A DNA stretch of 64,000 nt from Paracoccus sp. (in: a-proteobacteria) (GTDB taxonomy: Bacteria > Pseudomonadota > Alphaproteobacteria > Rhodobacterales > Rhodobacteraceae), in contig NZ_JAUNTN010000002.1 in assembly GCF_030538695.1 (NCBI RefSeq), positions 1 to 64,000 on the forward strand, written 5' to 3'. A program made the translations under genes and the position numbers. The notes under the pieces are model-generated. The model ran no database searches. It was not told the origin of the DNA and saw only the letters and a list, made by a program, of their open reading frames with translations. Below, piece by piece: positions 26,549-34,409 of the stretch (positions are counted from its first letter, which is position 1; every line of letters starts with the position of its first letter).

Positions 26549-28035
26549 TGCCCGTGCAGCCAGTCCTGCGCGATGGTCAGATCCTGCCCGTTCAGCTCAT
26601 GCCCTGCGGCAATGGTGCGGGCATCAAGCGCGGCCCCGCCAGCCCGCAGCGCGTTTTCCAGCGGTGCGGCCATTCGGGCAAAGGGATCGTTCTGGCCGTT
26701 CAGCATCAGCACCTGCGCCCCTGTCAGATCAACCGCAGGCGCGGCCTCAAGCGCCTCGACCGCCCGCAGCAAAATCGCGCGGTGGATCAGGCCGGGGTGC
26801 AGCCGCATCGCCGCCGCCAGCAGGTTTGCGCCGTTGGAATAACCCAGAAAGCTGATGCGCCCCGCGTCCAGCCCATAGGCGCTGACCGCCCCTTTGACAA
26901 AAGCCGCGAACGCCTCGGATTCCGCGCGGATGTCGGCCTGATCATAGGTCACGGCGTCAAAGCGGCGGAACCAGCGGTTGATCCCCTCCTCGGTCGAGCG
27001 CCCGCGCAACCCCAGCAGAACCGCCCGCGGGTTGATCCGCGCGGCCAGCGGCATCAGGTCGGTTTCGTCCCCGCCGGTGCCATGCAGCAAGACAATCGTG
27101 CTGCCGTCAGGATCGGCAGGCGTGTGGAAACGGTGGATAAAGGGCAGGTCTCGCATCGGCATCCTTTCCTCGCCCGGTCGGGCAAATTGTGGCAGTTGCA
27201 CGCGCAGATCATCGGCGCGGGCGGCGTCATGGGGCGGGATCATCAGGGTTTCGCCCAAATGGCCCGGTGCCTCGTCCACACCCATGCCGGGCGCGTCGGT
27301 GGCATATTCGATCAGCACCCCGCCCGGCTCGCGCACATAAAGCGAGGTGAAATATTTGCGGTCATGCACATGGGTCACGCCGTCATGGTCCTTCAGCGCC
27401 AGCCGCATCGCCCGCAGCGCATCCAAATCGGGCGCGCGAAAGGCGACATGATCGACGATTCCGGTGCCGGGAACGCCGGGGACATAGCCCGCCGCCGCCC
27501 GGATCAGCACCGCATCCGTATCGCTTTCCAGCCGCATCACCGGCCCATCCTGCCCGGCCCGGCGATAGCCAAACCGTGTCACGAAAGCCGCCGTTTCATC
27601 CGGGCGGTCGGTCAGCAGCGTGGCCGAGTGAATCCGCATTGGCCCGTCAGCGCCGACCAGCCGGACAGTGATTCCGTCAGGGTCTTTCAACCGCAGCACG
27701 GTTTCGCCCGCTTCCCGCGCCGGACCCTGAACCGGCACCCCGGCACTCAGGGCGCGGGACAGCCAGTCGCCGATCGTCTCTTGCGGCACGGTCAGGCTGA
27801 TCTCGGACACCTGCCCAAGCCCTACGCGGCCCGAAGCCCCGTCCTGCCAGACCAGAAAACTGACCAGCGTGCCGGGGCGGCCCTCTGCGTCGCCATAGAA
27901 CAGATGCAATTGCGCGCCATCCTCGAACCCGGCGGTTTGCTTGACCAGATGCAGCCCCAGGAACCCCATCCAGAAATCGACGTTTTTCTGCACGTTCCGG
28001 GTGATGGCGGTGATATGATGGATGCCGGTTGTCAT
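26524..28035 (-). CDS. VOC ring-cleaving dioxygenase fused to MhqD-like hydrolase
   Basis: 503 residues. About 1-300 form two VOC modules as in MhqO/PcpA-type hydroquinone dioxygenases: GIHHITAITRNVQKNVDFWM, LHLFYGDAEGRPGT, VDHVAFRAPDLD and LIEYATDAPG, with His and Glu metal ligands. About 305-503 form an alpha/beta hydrolase like MhqD: oxyanion loop LLHGTGGDETDL, nucleophile GYSNGAN, Asp in NGQNDPF and His in AGHELNG. In Bacillus subtilis mhqO and mhqD are separate, quinone-induced genes. The start has a strong ribosome site (AAAGGGGG). Divergent from a pirin. Substrate inferred, not shown. Confidence 0.85.
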   Translation of the reverse strand: MTTGIHHITAITRNVQKNVDFWMGFLGLHLVKQTAGFEDGAQLHLFYGDAEGRPGTLVSFLVWQDGASGRVGLGQVSEISLTVPQETIGDWLSRALSAGVPVQGPAREAGETVLRLKDPDGITVRLVGADGPMRIHSATLLTDRPDETAAFVTRFGYRRAGQDGPVMRLESDTDAVLIRAAAGYVPGVPGTGIVDHVAFRAPDLDALRAMRLALKDHDGVTHVHDRKYFTSLYVREPGGVLIEYATDAPGMGVDEAPGHLGETLMIPPHDAARADDLRVQLPQFARPGEERMPMRDLPFIHRFHTPADPDGSTIVLLHGTGGDETDLMPLAARINPRAVLLGLRGRSTEEGINRWFRRFDAVTYDQADIRAESEAFAAFVKGAVSAYGLDAGRISFLGYSNGANLLAAAMRLHPGLIHRAILLRAVEALEAAPAVDLTGAQVLMLNGQNDPFARMAAPLENALRAGGAALDARTIAAGHELNGQDLTIAQDWLHGQDASGGDI

Positions 28036-28185
28036 GGTGGCCCCCTTTCCTTTGTGGATCAGATGGGGGCTTTTCATGGGCCTGTCCAGCAGGCGCTTTC
28101 GGATGTAGCGTTCTGAAAAAGCGAACGCCTTGGCACTTGTTCGGGTCGCTGGTTGCGCCTAGCTGAACGGCAAAGGAGAAACGAC

Positions 28186-29118
28186 ATGAGCTGGAACCCC
28201 GCACTGACCCCCGGCGATCCCGACCAGATCGGAGAGGACGCCATCGAGACGGTTATCATCCCCCGCGCGCGCGATCTTGGCGGATTCGAGGTCAAACGCG
28301 CCCTTCCCGCGCCGCAGCGCCAGATGGTCGGGCCGTTCATCTTTTTCGATCAGGCTGGCCCGGCCGAGTTCCTGACCGGCAAGGGCATCGACATCCGTCC
28401 GCATCCGCATATCGGGCTTGGCACCGTGACCTATCTGTATCGCGGCGATTTTCACCACCGCGACAGTATCGGCACCGATCAGGTGATTCTGCCCGGTGCG
28501 GTGAACTGGATGGTCGCGGGCAAGGGCGTCACCCATTCCGAACGCACCAGCGCAGAAGGGCGCAGCGGGCCAAGCAGCCTTTACGGCATCCAGACCTGGA
28601 TCGCTCTGCCTGAAACGCATGAGGATATGGCCCCGATTTTCGAGCATCACGGCAAGGAAACCCTGCCCGAATTACAGGCCGAAGGCATCACCGCGCGGCT
28701 GATCCTTGGCAATGCCTATGGCGAAAAGGCCCCGGCGACGCTGTATTCCGAAACCTTCTATCTGGATGTGGTGTTGCAGGCCGGGGCGCGTTTCCCCTTG
28801 CCCGATGACCACGAGGATCGCGGCATTTATGTCACCGAAGGCAGCGTGACGATTACTGGCCAGACCTTTGAGGCCGGGCGCATGATGGTGTTTCGTCCGG
28901 GCGACAAGATCACCGTCGCCGCAGGCCCGCAAGGTGCGCGGCTGATGGCGCTTGGCGGGGCGACGCTGAACGGGCCGCGCTATGTCTGGTGGAACTTCGT
29001 TGCCTCATCCCGCGAAAGGATCGAGGCCGCGCGTGAGGAATGGCGGGCCGCGAAATGGGGGCAGGGCCAATTCGACCTGCCCCCGAATGACCGGGACGAG
29101 TTTATCCCGCTGCCTTGA
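28186..29118 (+). CDS. Pirin family protein
   Basis: Bicupin of 310 residues. Metal-binding histidines are in RPHPHIGLGTVTYLYRGDFHHRD, plus KGVTHSERTS; the C-terminal cupin has FYLDVVLQAGARFPLP and the typical GPRYVWWNFVASSRERI. Bacterial pirins can oxidise quercetin or respond to electrophiles. AAAGGAG lies 7 bases before the ATG. It is divergent from the VOC-hydrolase fusion with a 150-base gap, so both may answer to one regulator; no regulator gene is adjacent. Confidence 0.9.
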   Translation: MSWNPALTPGDPDQIGEDAIETVIIPRARDLGGFEVKRALPAPQRQMVGPFIFFDQAGPAEFLTGKGIDIRPHPHIGLGTVTYLYRGDFHHRDSIGTDQVILPGAVNWMVAGKGVTHSERTSAEGRSGPSSLYGIQTWIALPETHEDMAPIFEHHGKETLPELQAEGITARLILGNAYGEKAPATLYSETFYLDVVLQAGARFPLPDDHEDRGIYVTEGSVTITGQTFEAGRMMVFRPGDKITVAAGPQGARLMALGGATLNGPRYVWWNFVASSRERIEAAREEWRAAKWGQGQFDLPPNDRDEFIPLP

Positions 29119-29283
29119 TTAGCCGGGTAACGCGCCGCAGAAGCCTCCGGTTGCGACCTGCCCGGACCCCAGCGCAAAGGCGGCGGGGGCAAGGTAGGGG
29201 TTGGCGGGGTGGCGCAGGCTGTCCAGCCCGATCACCGTCAGGATCAGCGCAAGCGCCAGAATGGCGATAGGTTTGCGTGTCAT
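29119..29283 (-). CDS. 54-residue membrane/exported protein of the yedE operon
   Basis: ATG at 29283, TAA at 29119-29121. A hydrophobic N-terminus (PIAILALALILTVIGL) is followed by a short Gly/Ala-rich tail with a single cysteine (ATGGFCGALPG). A strong ribosome site GGAGG lies 7 bases upstream, only 2 bases after the yedE stop, so it is very likely translated with it. I do not know the family. The lone C-terminal Cys, next to a thiosulfate-type transporter, invites a sulfur-handling guess, but this is inference. Confidence 0.65.
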   Translation of the reverse strand: MTRKPIAILALALILTVIGLDSLRHPANPYLAPAAFALGSGQVATGGFCGALPG

Positions 29284-29285
29284 GT

Positions 29286-30392
29286 TCAGCCCTCCAACCC
29301 GCTGATACGGCGCAGGCGGATGCCCACGAATGACCCGGCAAAGGCGGCGGCGAACCAGACCCAGCCATGCAGGCTGCCGGTGGAAATACCGGAAAAGAAC
29401 GCCCCCACATTGCAGCCAAAGGCAAGGCGCGAGGAATAGCCAAGCGCCAGCCCGGCAATCACCACCGCCAGCCATGCTCGTGCAGGCAGGCGCGGCAGGG
29501 GTTGGTTCAGTCCGCGCCATGTGGCGACGATGAAGGCCCCCGCCAGCAGGCCGAAATTGGTCAGCGAGGTGTAATCGGTCAGCACATTGGCGTTGATGAT
29601 CGCCTGCGTCCCCGGTGCGGCCCAAAAGGCGGAACCGGACAGGTCCGCGCCCATGGCCGTTGCCGCCTTGGCGACCCACAGGCCAAGGCCATAGACCACG
29701 CCCCAAGGCTGGCCTGCAACGATCAGGTTCAGGATCGCAAAGCCCGCCATCAGCCCGGCGGCCAGCAGCAGGCGGCCCGGAATACGCCGACTGCCCGGCG
29801 CGGCCAGCGCCAGCAGCAGCACCGCAACCGCCGCCAGTCCTGCCAGCGTGATCGCCAGCCCGCCGCTGCCCGACAGGACCAGCGGCGGCAGCGCGCCAAG
29901 CTCGGTCCACCAGATCAGGCTGTATGCGCCAAGGAATGAACCGATGGCAAAGAACGGCAGTGCCAGCAGCCCGACCGGGTTGCCCGATCCCGCGTTTACC
30001 AGCGTTCCCGAGCCGCAGCCAAGCACCACCTGCATTGCTGCGCCAAAGACAAAAGCGCCCCCGATCATTGCGTAACCGATGCGGCCTTGCGCGCCCATGA
30101 TCTCATCCGGGTGCGACTGGATCAGCGGCAGCGCGACACAAGCCACCACGCCAATAGCCAGCAATTGCGCCAGCAGCCCGGCAGGTTCGCGCCGCAGGAT
30201 CATCGCCCGCCACGGCCCGGCAAAACCAAAGCGCAGCCCCTCCAGCGTGATGCCAAGGCCAAGGCCGATCGCCAGCATCAGCCCGTATCTGACCCCGACC
30301 AGCAGGGCGACGGCCAGAACGGCGACCAGCGCGCCGCCGATCAGCGTGGGGCGGGTCAGCATGGCGGGTGCGGGGCGGGCGGCGGCGCTCAT
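29286..30392 (-). CDS. YeeE/YedE family (thiosulfate-type) transporter
   Basis: 368-residue membrane protein, about ten TM helices, belonging to the YeeE/YedE sulfur-transport family; YeeE/TsuA members take up thiosulfate through conserved cysteines. Those positions are visible: VLGCGSGTLVNAGSGN and LAFGCNVGAFFSGI. The start at ATG 30392 overlaps the rhodanese stop (ATGA). Upstream rhodanese and downstream 54-residue protein form a three-gene operon. Transport of thiosulfate is inferred; selenium or another sulfur species is possible. Confidence 0.88.
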   Translation of the reverse strand: MSAAARPAPAMLTRPTLIGGALVAVLAVALLVGVRYGLMLAIGLGLGITLEGLRFGFAGPWRAMILRREPAGLLAQLLAIGVVACVALPLIQSHPDEIMGAQGRIGYAMIGGAFVFGAAMQVVLGCGSGTLVNAGSGNPVGLLALPFFAIGSFLGAYSLIWWTELGALPPLVLSGSGGLAITLAGLAAVAVLLLALAAPGSRRIPGRLLLAAGLMAGFAILNLIVAGQPWGVVYGLGLWVAKAATAMGADLSGSAFWAAPGTQAIINANVLTDYTSLTNFGLLAGAFIVATWRGLNQPLPRLPARAWLAVVIAGLALGYSSRLAFGCNVGAFFSGISTGSLHGWVWFAAAFAGSFVGIRLRRISGLEG

Positions 30393-31330
30393 TTCCCGCC
30401 TCCCAATTGGCGCAGGGCGTTCTGGAACAGCCCCGGTGTGTGATCCATGGGCTGCCCGGTCTGCGAATATTCGACCATCGAACCGGGATAGAGCTTCACA
30501 TCCGGCAGCCCGGCCAGTTCGGACATCACGAACCAGTTTGTCGCCGCCCAATGGCCGGTGTTGCAAAAGGATACGATTTCTTCGGTTTGACCGGGTTGCA
30601 ACCCAAGCGCCTGCCGGATCGCGCCTGCATCGGCCTGCGGGTTCACGGTTGCGCGGCCCTGCGCGAAGAAATCGGTATAAGGCAGACTGACCGCGCCGGG
30701 CAGAGTGCCGGGACGGGCCGCAGCAGTGTGCTGTTGCTGACCGTTAAAGAATCCTTCCGGGCGGGCATCAACCAACAGCGCCTGTCCCCGTTCCTGAGAC
30801 AGCCGCTCGACCTCGGCGGTATCGGCCAGCCAGCGGTCAGAAAAGCTGATGCTGACGTCAGAGGGTGCGGGCGTCACCACCGTGTTATCAGTCGGAAAGC
30901 CCGCCGCTTCCCATGCAATCTGGCCACCATTCAGCACCGACAGCGTGGTAAAGCCCGAGGATTTCAGCGTCCAGTAAACCCGTGCGGCGGCACCGAAATC
31001 GGTGTCGTCATTGCCTTCAGAGACCACCACGATGGGGGTGCTCAGTTCCAGCCCAAGGCTGCGGTAGGTGGCCTGCAACTGATCCGCCGCAGGCACCGCG
31101 CCGGGGTTGTTCGCCGGGCCGCGGAACAACCCGTAAGGCGCAGAAATCGCGCCGGGGATATGGGATTTGTCGTAACCTTCGCCGCGGATGTCCAGCAGGG
31201 TCGGCTTGATTTCATCCTGACGCATGGCCAGTTCGGCCGGGGTGACAAGGGGGCCAAAGCTCTGCGCTTCGGCGCGTAGCCCGAGGGCTGCGGCGAGAAC
31301 CAGCAGCAGGGTAAAGAGGGGGCGGAACAT
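30389..31330 (-). CDS. Exported rhodanese-type sulfurtransferase
   Basis: 313 residues with a signal peptide (LFTLLLVLAAALGLRAEA) and two rhodanese domains. The N-terminal one lacks a catalytic cysteine (VVVSEGNDDTDFGAA); the C-terminal one has the active-site loop FCNTGHWAAT with the Cys. Also LLDIRGEGYDKSHIPGA and LLVDARPEGFF. It likely acts on thiosulfate in the periplasm and, being the first gene before yedE, may feed or process the transported sulfur. A 257-base gap separates it from the divergent lipoprotein gene. Confidence 0.9.
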   Translation of the reverse strand: MFRPLFTLLLVLAAALGLRAEAQSFGPLVTPAELAMRQDEIKPTLLDIRGEGYDKSHIPGAISAPYGLFRGPANNPGAVPAADQLQATYRSLGLELSTPIVVVSEGNDDTDFGAAARVYWTLKSSGFTTLSVLNGGQIAWEAAGFPTDNTVVTPAPSDVSISFSDRWLADTAEVERLSQERGQALLVDARPEGFFNGQQQHTAAARPGTLPGAVSLPYTDFFAQGRATVNPQADAGAIRQALGLQPGQTEEIVSFCNTGHWAATNWFVMSELAGLPDVKLYPGSMVEYSQTGQPMDHTPGLFQNALRQLGGGK

Positions 31331-31587
31331 AGGGAACTCCGGGTTCGTGACGGGGGCAAGCTAGGCAGGCCGGGCCTGCGCGGCAAGTGGCGAGCGGGGA
31401 AAATCCTTGGCAACTATCATGGCTTGGCAGGGAAATCTCTCTGCGTGACGGGCAGCAATCCGTCAACCCTTTGATTTATCAGAACCCTGCTCGGCCTGAT
31501 CCCGCCGGACGGGGGCAGGCGTGTCCGTCAGATTGACCGCTGGTGTGTGATATGCAGGAATACGCCAAATTATCCTTGGGGGCCGAT

Positions 31588-32286
31588 ATGTCCATCATCC
31601 TTCGCCGCTTTCTTGCCTTTCTGGGGCTGGCTGTCCTTGCTGCCTGTGCGGCGCCGTCCGGCAACAGTCAGCTTGGCACCCAATGGGGCGAGGGGGTCGA
31701 ATCGCAGGTGCGTGGGGCGGATGTCCGGCGGGCCTCGGCTATGCCGTTGACGGTCAGCACGCTGCATTATTCAGCGGATGCCGGGCGGGGGGCTTCGGTG
31801 CGTGAGCTGCAACTGGCCGATGGTCGTGCGGGGCTGCGGGTGCTGCGTGAAAATGGCCAGCCGTGGCCGATCTGGCAGGCCGGACCGGCGCATCTGCAAG
31901 GCCGGATGGGGCAGCGTTATATCCTTGAATACCGGAATTATTCCTCGGTCCAAAGCTATGAGATCGTCGCAACGGTCGATGGGCTGGATGTGCTGAACGG
32001 TCGTGCGGGCAGCCTGCGCAATCGCGGCTATGTTCTGCGTCCGGGCGAGGTGCTGCGGATCGAGGGCTTCCGCAAGGACCGCAGCGAGGTCGCGGCCTTT
32101 CGCTTTTCGGCCCCGGCGGATGCCTATGCCGCCAACAGCCGCGCCGGGTCGCGGTCGAATATCGGGGTGATCGGAACGGCGGTGTTTGAACTGGTAACGC
32201 CCGCGCCGCGCCCGAATGGGCCGCGTGCCTTTCCCGGCGACCGGGGGCAGACAGGGTTCGCGCCACCGCCGACATATCAGCAATAA
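31588..32286 (+). CDS. Putative lipoprotein
   Basis: 232 residues from the ATG at 31588. A lipobox LAAC ends a short signal peptide (FLAFLGLAVLAAC), so lipidation and anchoring in a membrane are likely. The mature part has beta-rich stretches (LTVSTLHYSAD, RYILEYRNYSSVQSYEIVATVDGLDVLNGR, GYVLRPGEVLRIEGFRKD) and a Pro/Gly-rich tail. No named domain recognised. An in-frame Met at 31543 would hide the signal peptide and is rejected. A terminator lies about 100 bases downstream. Confidence 0.8.
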   Translation: MSIILRRFLAFLGLAVLAACAAPSGNSQLGTQWGEGVESQVRGADVRRASAMPLTVSTLHYSADAGRGASVRELQLADGRAGLRVLRENGQPWPIWQAGPAHLQGRMGQRYILEYRNYSSVQSYEIVATVDGLDVLNGRAGSLRNRGYVLRPGEVLRIEGFRKDRSEVAAFRFSAPADAYAANSRAGSRSNIGVIGTAVFELVTPAPRPNGPRAFPGDRGQTGFAPPPTYQQ

Positions 32287-32387
32287 GCCTGCCGGTTAGA
32301 TAGAGTGCGGATGTGTCCGAGCATCAGCACGGGCAGGTCAGATTTTAATATGTGACCGCTGGCAGTTTACGGTCCTGACCCGACAAA

Positions 32388-32412
32388 AAAGCGGGGCCAG
32401 TGGCCCCGCTTT
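32388..32412. terminator. Bidirectional terminator between lipoprotein gene and scoB
   Basis: Perfect 11-bp stem AAAGCGGGGCC (32388-32398) with its complement (32402-32412) and a 3-base loop. A-run on the left and T-run on the right allow termination in both directions, which fits two convergent genes. Confidence 0.88.
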
Positions 32413-32418
32413 GGTTTG

Positions 32419-33063
32419 TCAGCCGACGATGGTGGCCTGTGTGGCGGCGCGCAGGTCAGCTTCGGTCACGCCATCGGCCAGCTCGACGATTTTCAGCCCG
32501 CCAGGGACCACATCCATCACCCCAAAGTTTGAGATGATCCGGTCCACCACCGCCTTGCCGGTCAGCGGCAGGGTGCATTCCTTCAGCACCTTGGATTCAC
32601 CGTGCTTGTTGGTGTGATCCATGACCACAACCACGCGCCCGACACCGGCGACCAGATCCATCGCGCCGCCCATGCCCTTGACCAGCTTGCCGGGGATCAT
32701 CCAGTTGGCCAGATCGCCGTTTTCGGCAACTTCCATCGCGCCAAGAATGGCCATGGCGATCTTGCCGCCGCGGATCATCGCAAAGCTGGTCGCGCTGTCG
32801 AAATAGGCCGAGTTCGGCAGCGCCGTCACGGTCTGCTTCCCGGCGTTAATCAGGTCGGCGTCCACCTCGTCCTCGGTCGGGAAGGGGCCGATGCCAAGCA
32901 TCCCGTTTTCCGATTGCAGGGTGACGGTGATGCCTTCAGGGATGTAATTCGCCACCAGCGTGGGAATCCCGATGCCAAGGTTCACATACCAGCCGTCCTG
33001 CAATTCCTGCGCGGCGCGGGCGGCCATCTGGTTGCGGTCCCAACCTTTGGTTTCTGCGCTCAT
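32419..33063 (-). CDS. scoB: 3-oxoacid CoA-transferase subunit B
   Basis: Beta subunit of succinyl-CoA:3-ketoacid (or acetoacetate) CoA-transferase, 214 residues. The catalytic glutamate is in LQSENGMLGIG; VNLGIGIPTLVANYI and ALPNSAYFDSATSFAMIRGG are typical. It lies 3 bases downstream of scoA. With ketone bodies or polyhydroxybutyrate as carbon source, it would activate acetoacetate, a plausible link to the ethylmalonyl-CoA pathway genes elsewhere in the window. Confidence 0.92.
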   Translation of the reverse strand: MSAETKGWDRNQMAARAAQELQDGWYVNLGIGIPTLVANYIPEGITVTLQSENGMLGIGPFPTEDEVDADLINAGKQTVTALPNSAYFDSATSFAMIRGGKIAMAILGAMEVAENGDLANWMIPGKLVKGMGGAMDLVAGVGRVVVVMDHTNKHGESKVLKECTLPLTGKAVVDRIISNFGVMDVVPGGLKIVELADGVTEADLRAATQATIVG

Positions 33064-33066
33064 GGG

Positions 33067-33762
33067 TTAACCTTTCCGAACGGTGCGCTGCTCGATGCGC
33101 TTTTCATGCGGGCCTTGCACGATGCGGTGGACATAGATGCCGGGCAGGTGGATGTGATCCGGGTCCAGACTGCCGGTCGGCACGATTTCCTCGACCTCGA
33201 CCACGCAGACCTTGCCGCAGGTGGCGGCAGGCACGTTGAAATTGCGGGCGGTCTTGCGGAAGATCAGGTTGCCGGTTTCGTCAGCCTTCCACGCCTTGAC
33301 GATGGCCAGATCGGTAACGATACCGCGTTCCAGAACGTAATCCTCACCGTCGAAGGTTTTGATTTCCTTGCCTTCAGCGACCACCGTGCCAACGCCGGTC
33401 TTGGTGTAGAAGCCGGGGATGCCGGCACCGCCTGCGCGCATCCGTTCGGCCAGAGTGCCTTGCGGGTTGAACTCCAGCTCCAACTCGCCGGACAAGTATT
33501 GGCGCATGAACTCGGCGTTTTCACCGACATAGGACGATTGCATTTTCTTGATCTGCTTGGCGTCCAGCAGGACGCCAAGGCCGAACCCGTCCACGCCGCA
33601 GTTGTTGCTGGCGATGGTCAGATCCTTGGTGCCGGCCTTGTGGATTGCGTCGATCAGCAATTCCGGGATGCCGCAGAGGCCGAAGCCGCCGGCGGCGATG
33701 GTCATGCCGTCGAACAACAGCCCATCCAGCGCCTCGGCGGCGGTGGCGTAAACCTTTTTCAT
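33067..33762 (-). CDS. scoA: 3-oxoacid CoA-transferase subunit A
   Basis: Alpha subunit, 231 residues, with [22 protein letters not shown] and [17 protein letters not shown] near the N-terminus and the TGVGT / GRNFN-type segments ([14 protein letters not shown]). First gene of the scoA-scoB pair. An AGGGGGA ribosome site (33771-33777 on the plus strand, read on the minus) lies in front of the ATG. The exact substrate pair (succinyl-CoA or acetyl-CoA as donor) is not decided by sequence. Confidence 0.92.
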   Translation of the reverse strand: MKKVYATAAEALDGLLFDGMTIAAGGFGLCGIPELLIDAIHKAGTKDLTIASNNCGVDGFGLGVLLDAKQIKKMQSSYVGENAEFMRQYLSGELELEFNPQGTLAERMRAGGAGIPGFYTKTGVGTVVAEGKEIKTFDGEDYVLERGIVTDLAIVKAWKADETGNLIFRKTARNFNVPAATCGKVCVVEVEEIVPTGSLDPDHIHLPGIYVHRIVQGPHEKRIEQRTVRKG

Positions 33763-33880
33763 AAGACTCCCCCTTATGGTCTGGTGGGGATTTCAACCTG
33801 CCGTCGCGGCAAGTGTCAATAAGCCGCAGGCGGGAACTGATGGTGTAAAGCGATGTTATCGACAGACAGGGGGTGAAAAG

Positions 33881-34228
33881 ATGCAGATTTCAGTCAAGCG
33901 GGCCTATGATCCGCCCGCGGCAGAGGATGGGGTGCGAGTTTTGGTGGACCGGCTGTGGCCGCGCGGGGTCAGCAAGGACCATGCCGCGCTGGCCGAGTGG
34001 TTGCGCGATATCGCACCCAGCGATGCGTTGCGGCATTGGTTCGACCACGACCCGGCGAAATGGGCCGGGTTTCAGCAACGCTACCGGGCCGAGCTGGACG
34101 CCAATCCCGAAGCCGTGCGGGCGCTGCGGGCACTGGCGGCGAAAGGGCCGGTGACGCTGATCTATGCGGCCCATGATGAGGAGCATAACAACGCCGTGGT
34201 GCTGCGGGATTATCTGTTGGACGGGTAG
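33881..34228 (+). CDS. DUF488 family protein
   Basis: 115 residues, matching the DUF488 (YeaO-like) family: VKRAYDPPAAEDGVRVLVDRLWPRGVSK, FDHDPAKWAGFQQRY and VTLIYAAHDEEHNNAVVL. The function is not established. ATG at 33881 preceded by GGGG; an in-frame extension to 33776 has no ribosome site. It stands alone between divergent scoA and convergent topA. Confidence 0.88.
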   Translation: MQISVKRAYDPPAAEDGVRVLVDRLWPRGVSKDHAALAEWLRDIAPSDALRHWFDHDPAKWAGFQQRYRAELDANPEAVRALRALAAKGPVTLIYAAHDEEHNNAVVLRDYLLDG

Positions 34229-34245
34229 GGGGCTGACGCCCCCTT

Positions 34246-34310
34246 GCCTCCGGCGGGGATATTTAAGTGAAGAAGAAATGCATCTTTTGTCTGGAAATAT
34301 CCCACGGGGG
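34246..34310. repeat. Dispersed repeat, inverted pair (copy 3)
   Basis: A reverse half (GCCTCCGGCGGGGATATTTA) is followed about 15 bases later by a forward half (CATCTTTTGTC, then GAAATATCCC). The pair can fold back on itself. It lies between the DUF488 stop and the tandem repeat before topA, both genes being convergent here. Confidence 0.65.
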
Positions 34311-34380
34311 TGTGGGGGTGTGAAACCCCCACGAAAAGGTGCGGGTGTGGGGGTGTGAAACCCCCACGAAAAGGTGCGGG
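34311..34380. repeat. Two perfect 35-bp tandem repeats downstream of topA
   Basis: Positions 34311-34345 and 34346-34380 are identical. Each unit contains a 7-bp palindrome GTGGGGG/CCCCCAC around a 7-base loop. Two hairpins in a row downstream of the topA stop could act in termination or mRNA protection; no T-run follows them. Confidence 0.9.
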
Positions 34381-34409
34381 CAGCCGGTGATCGTCGCCCG
34401 CTCTGGCGG

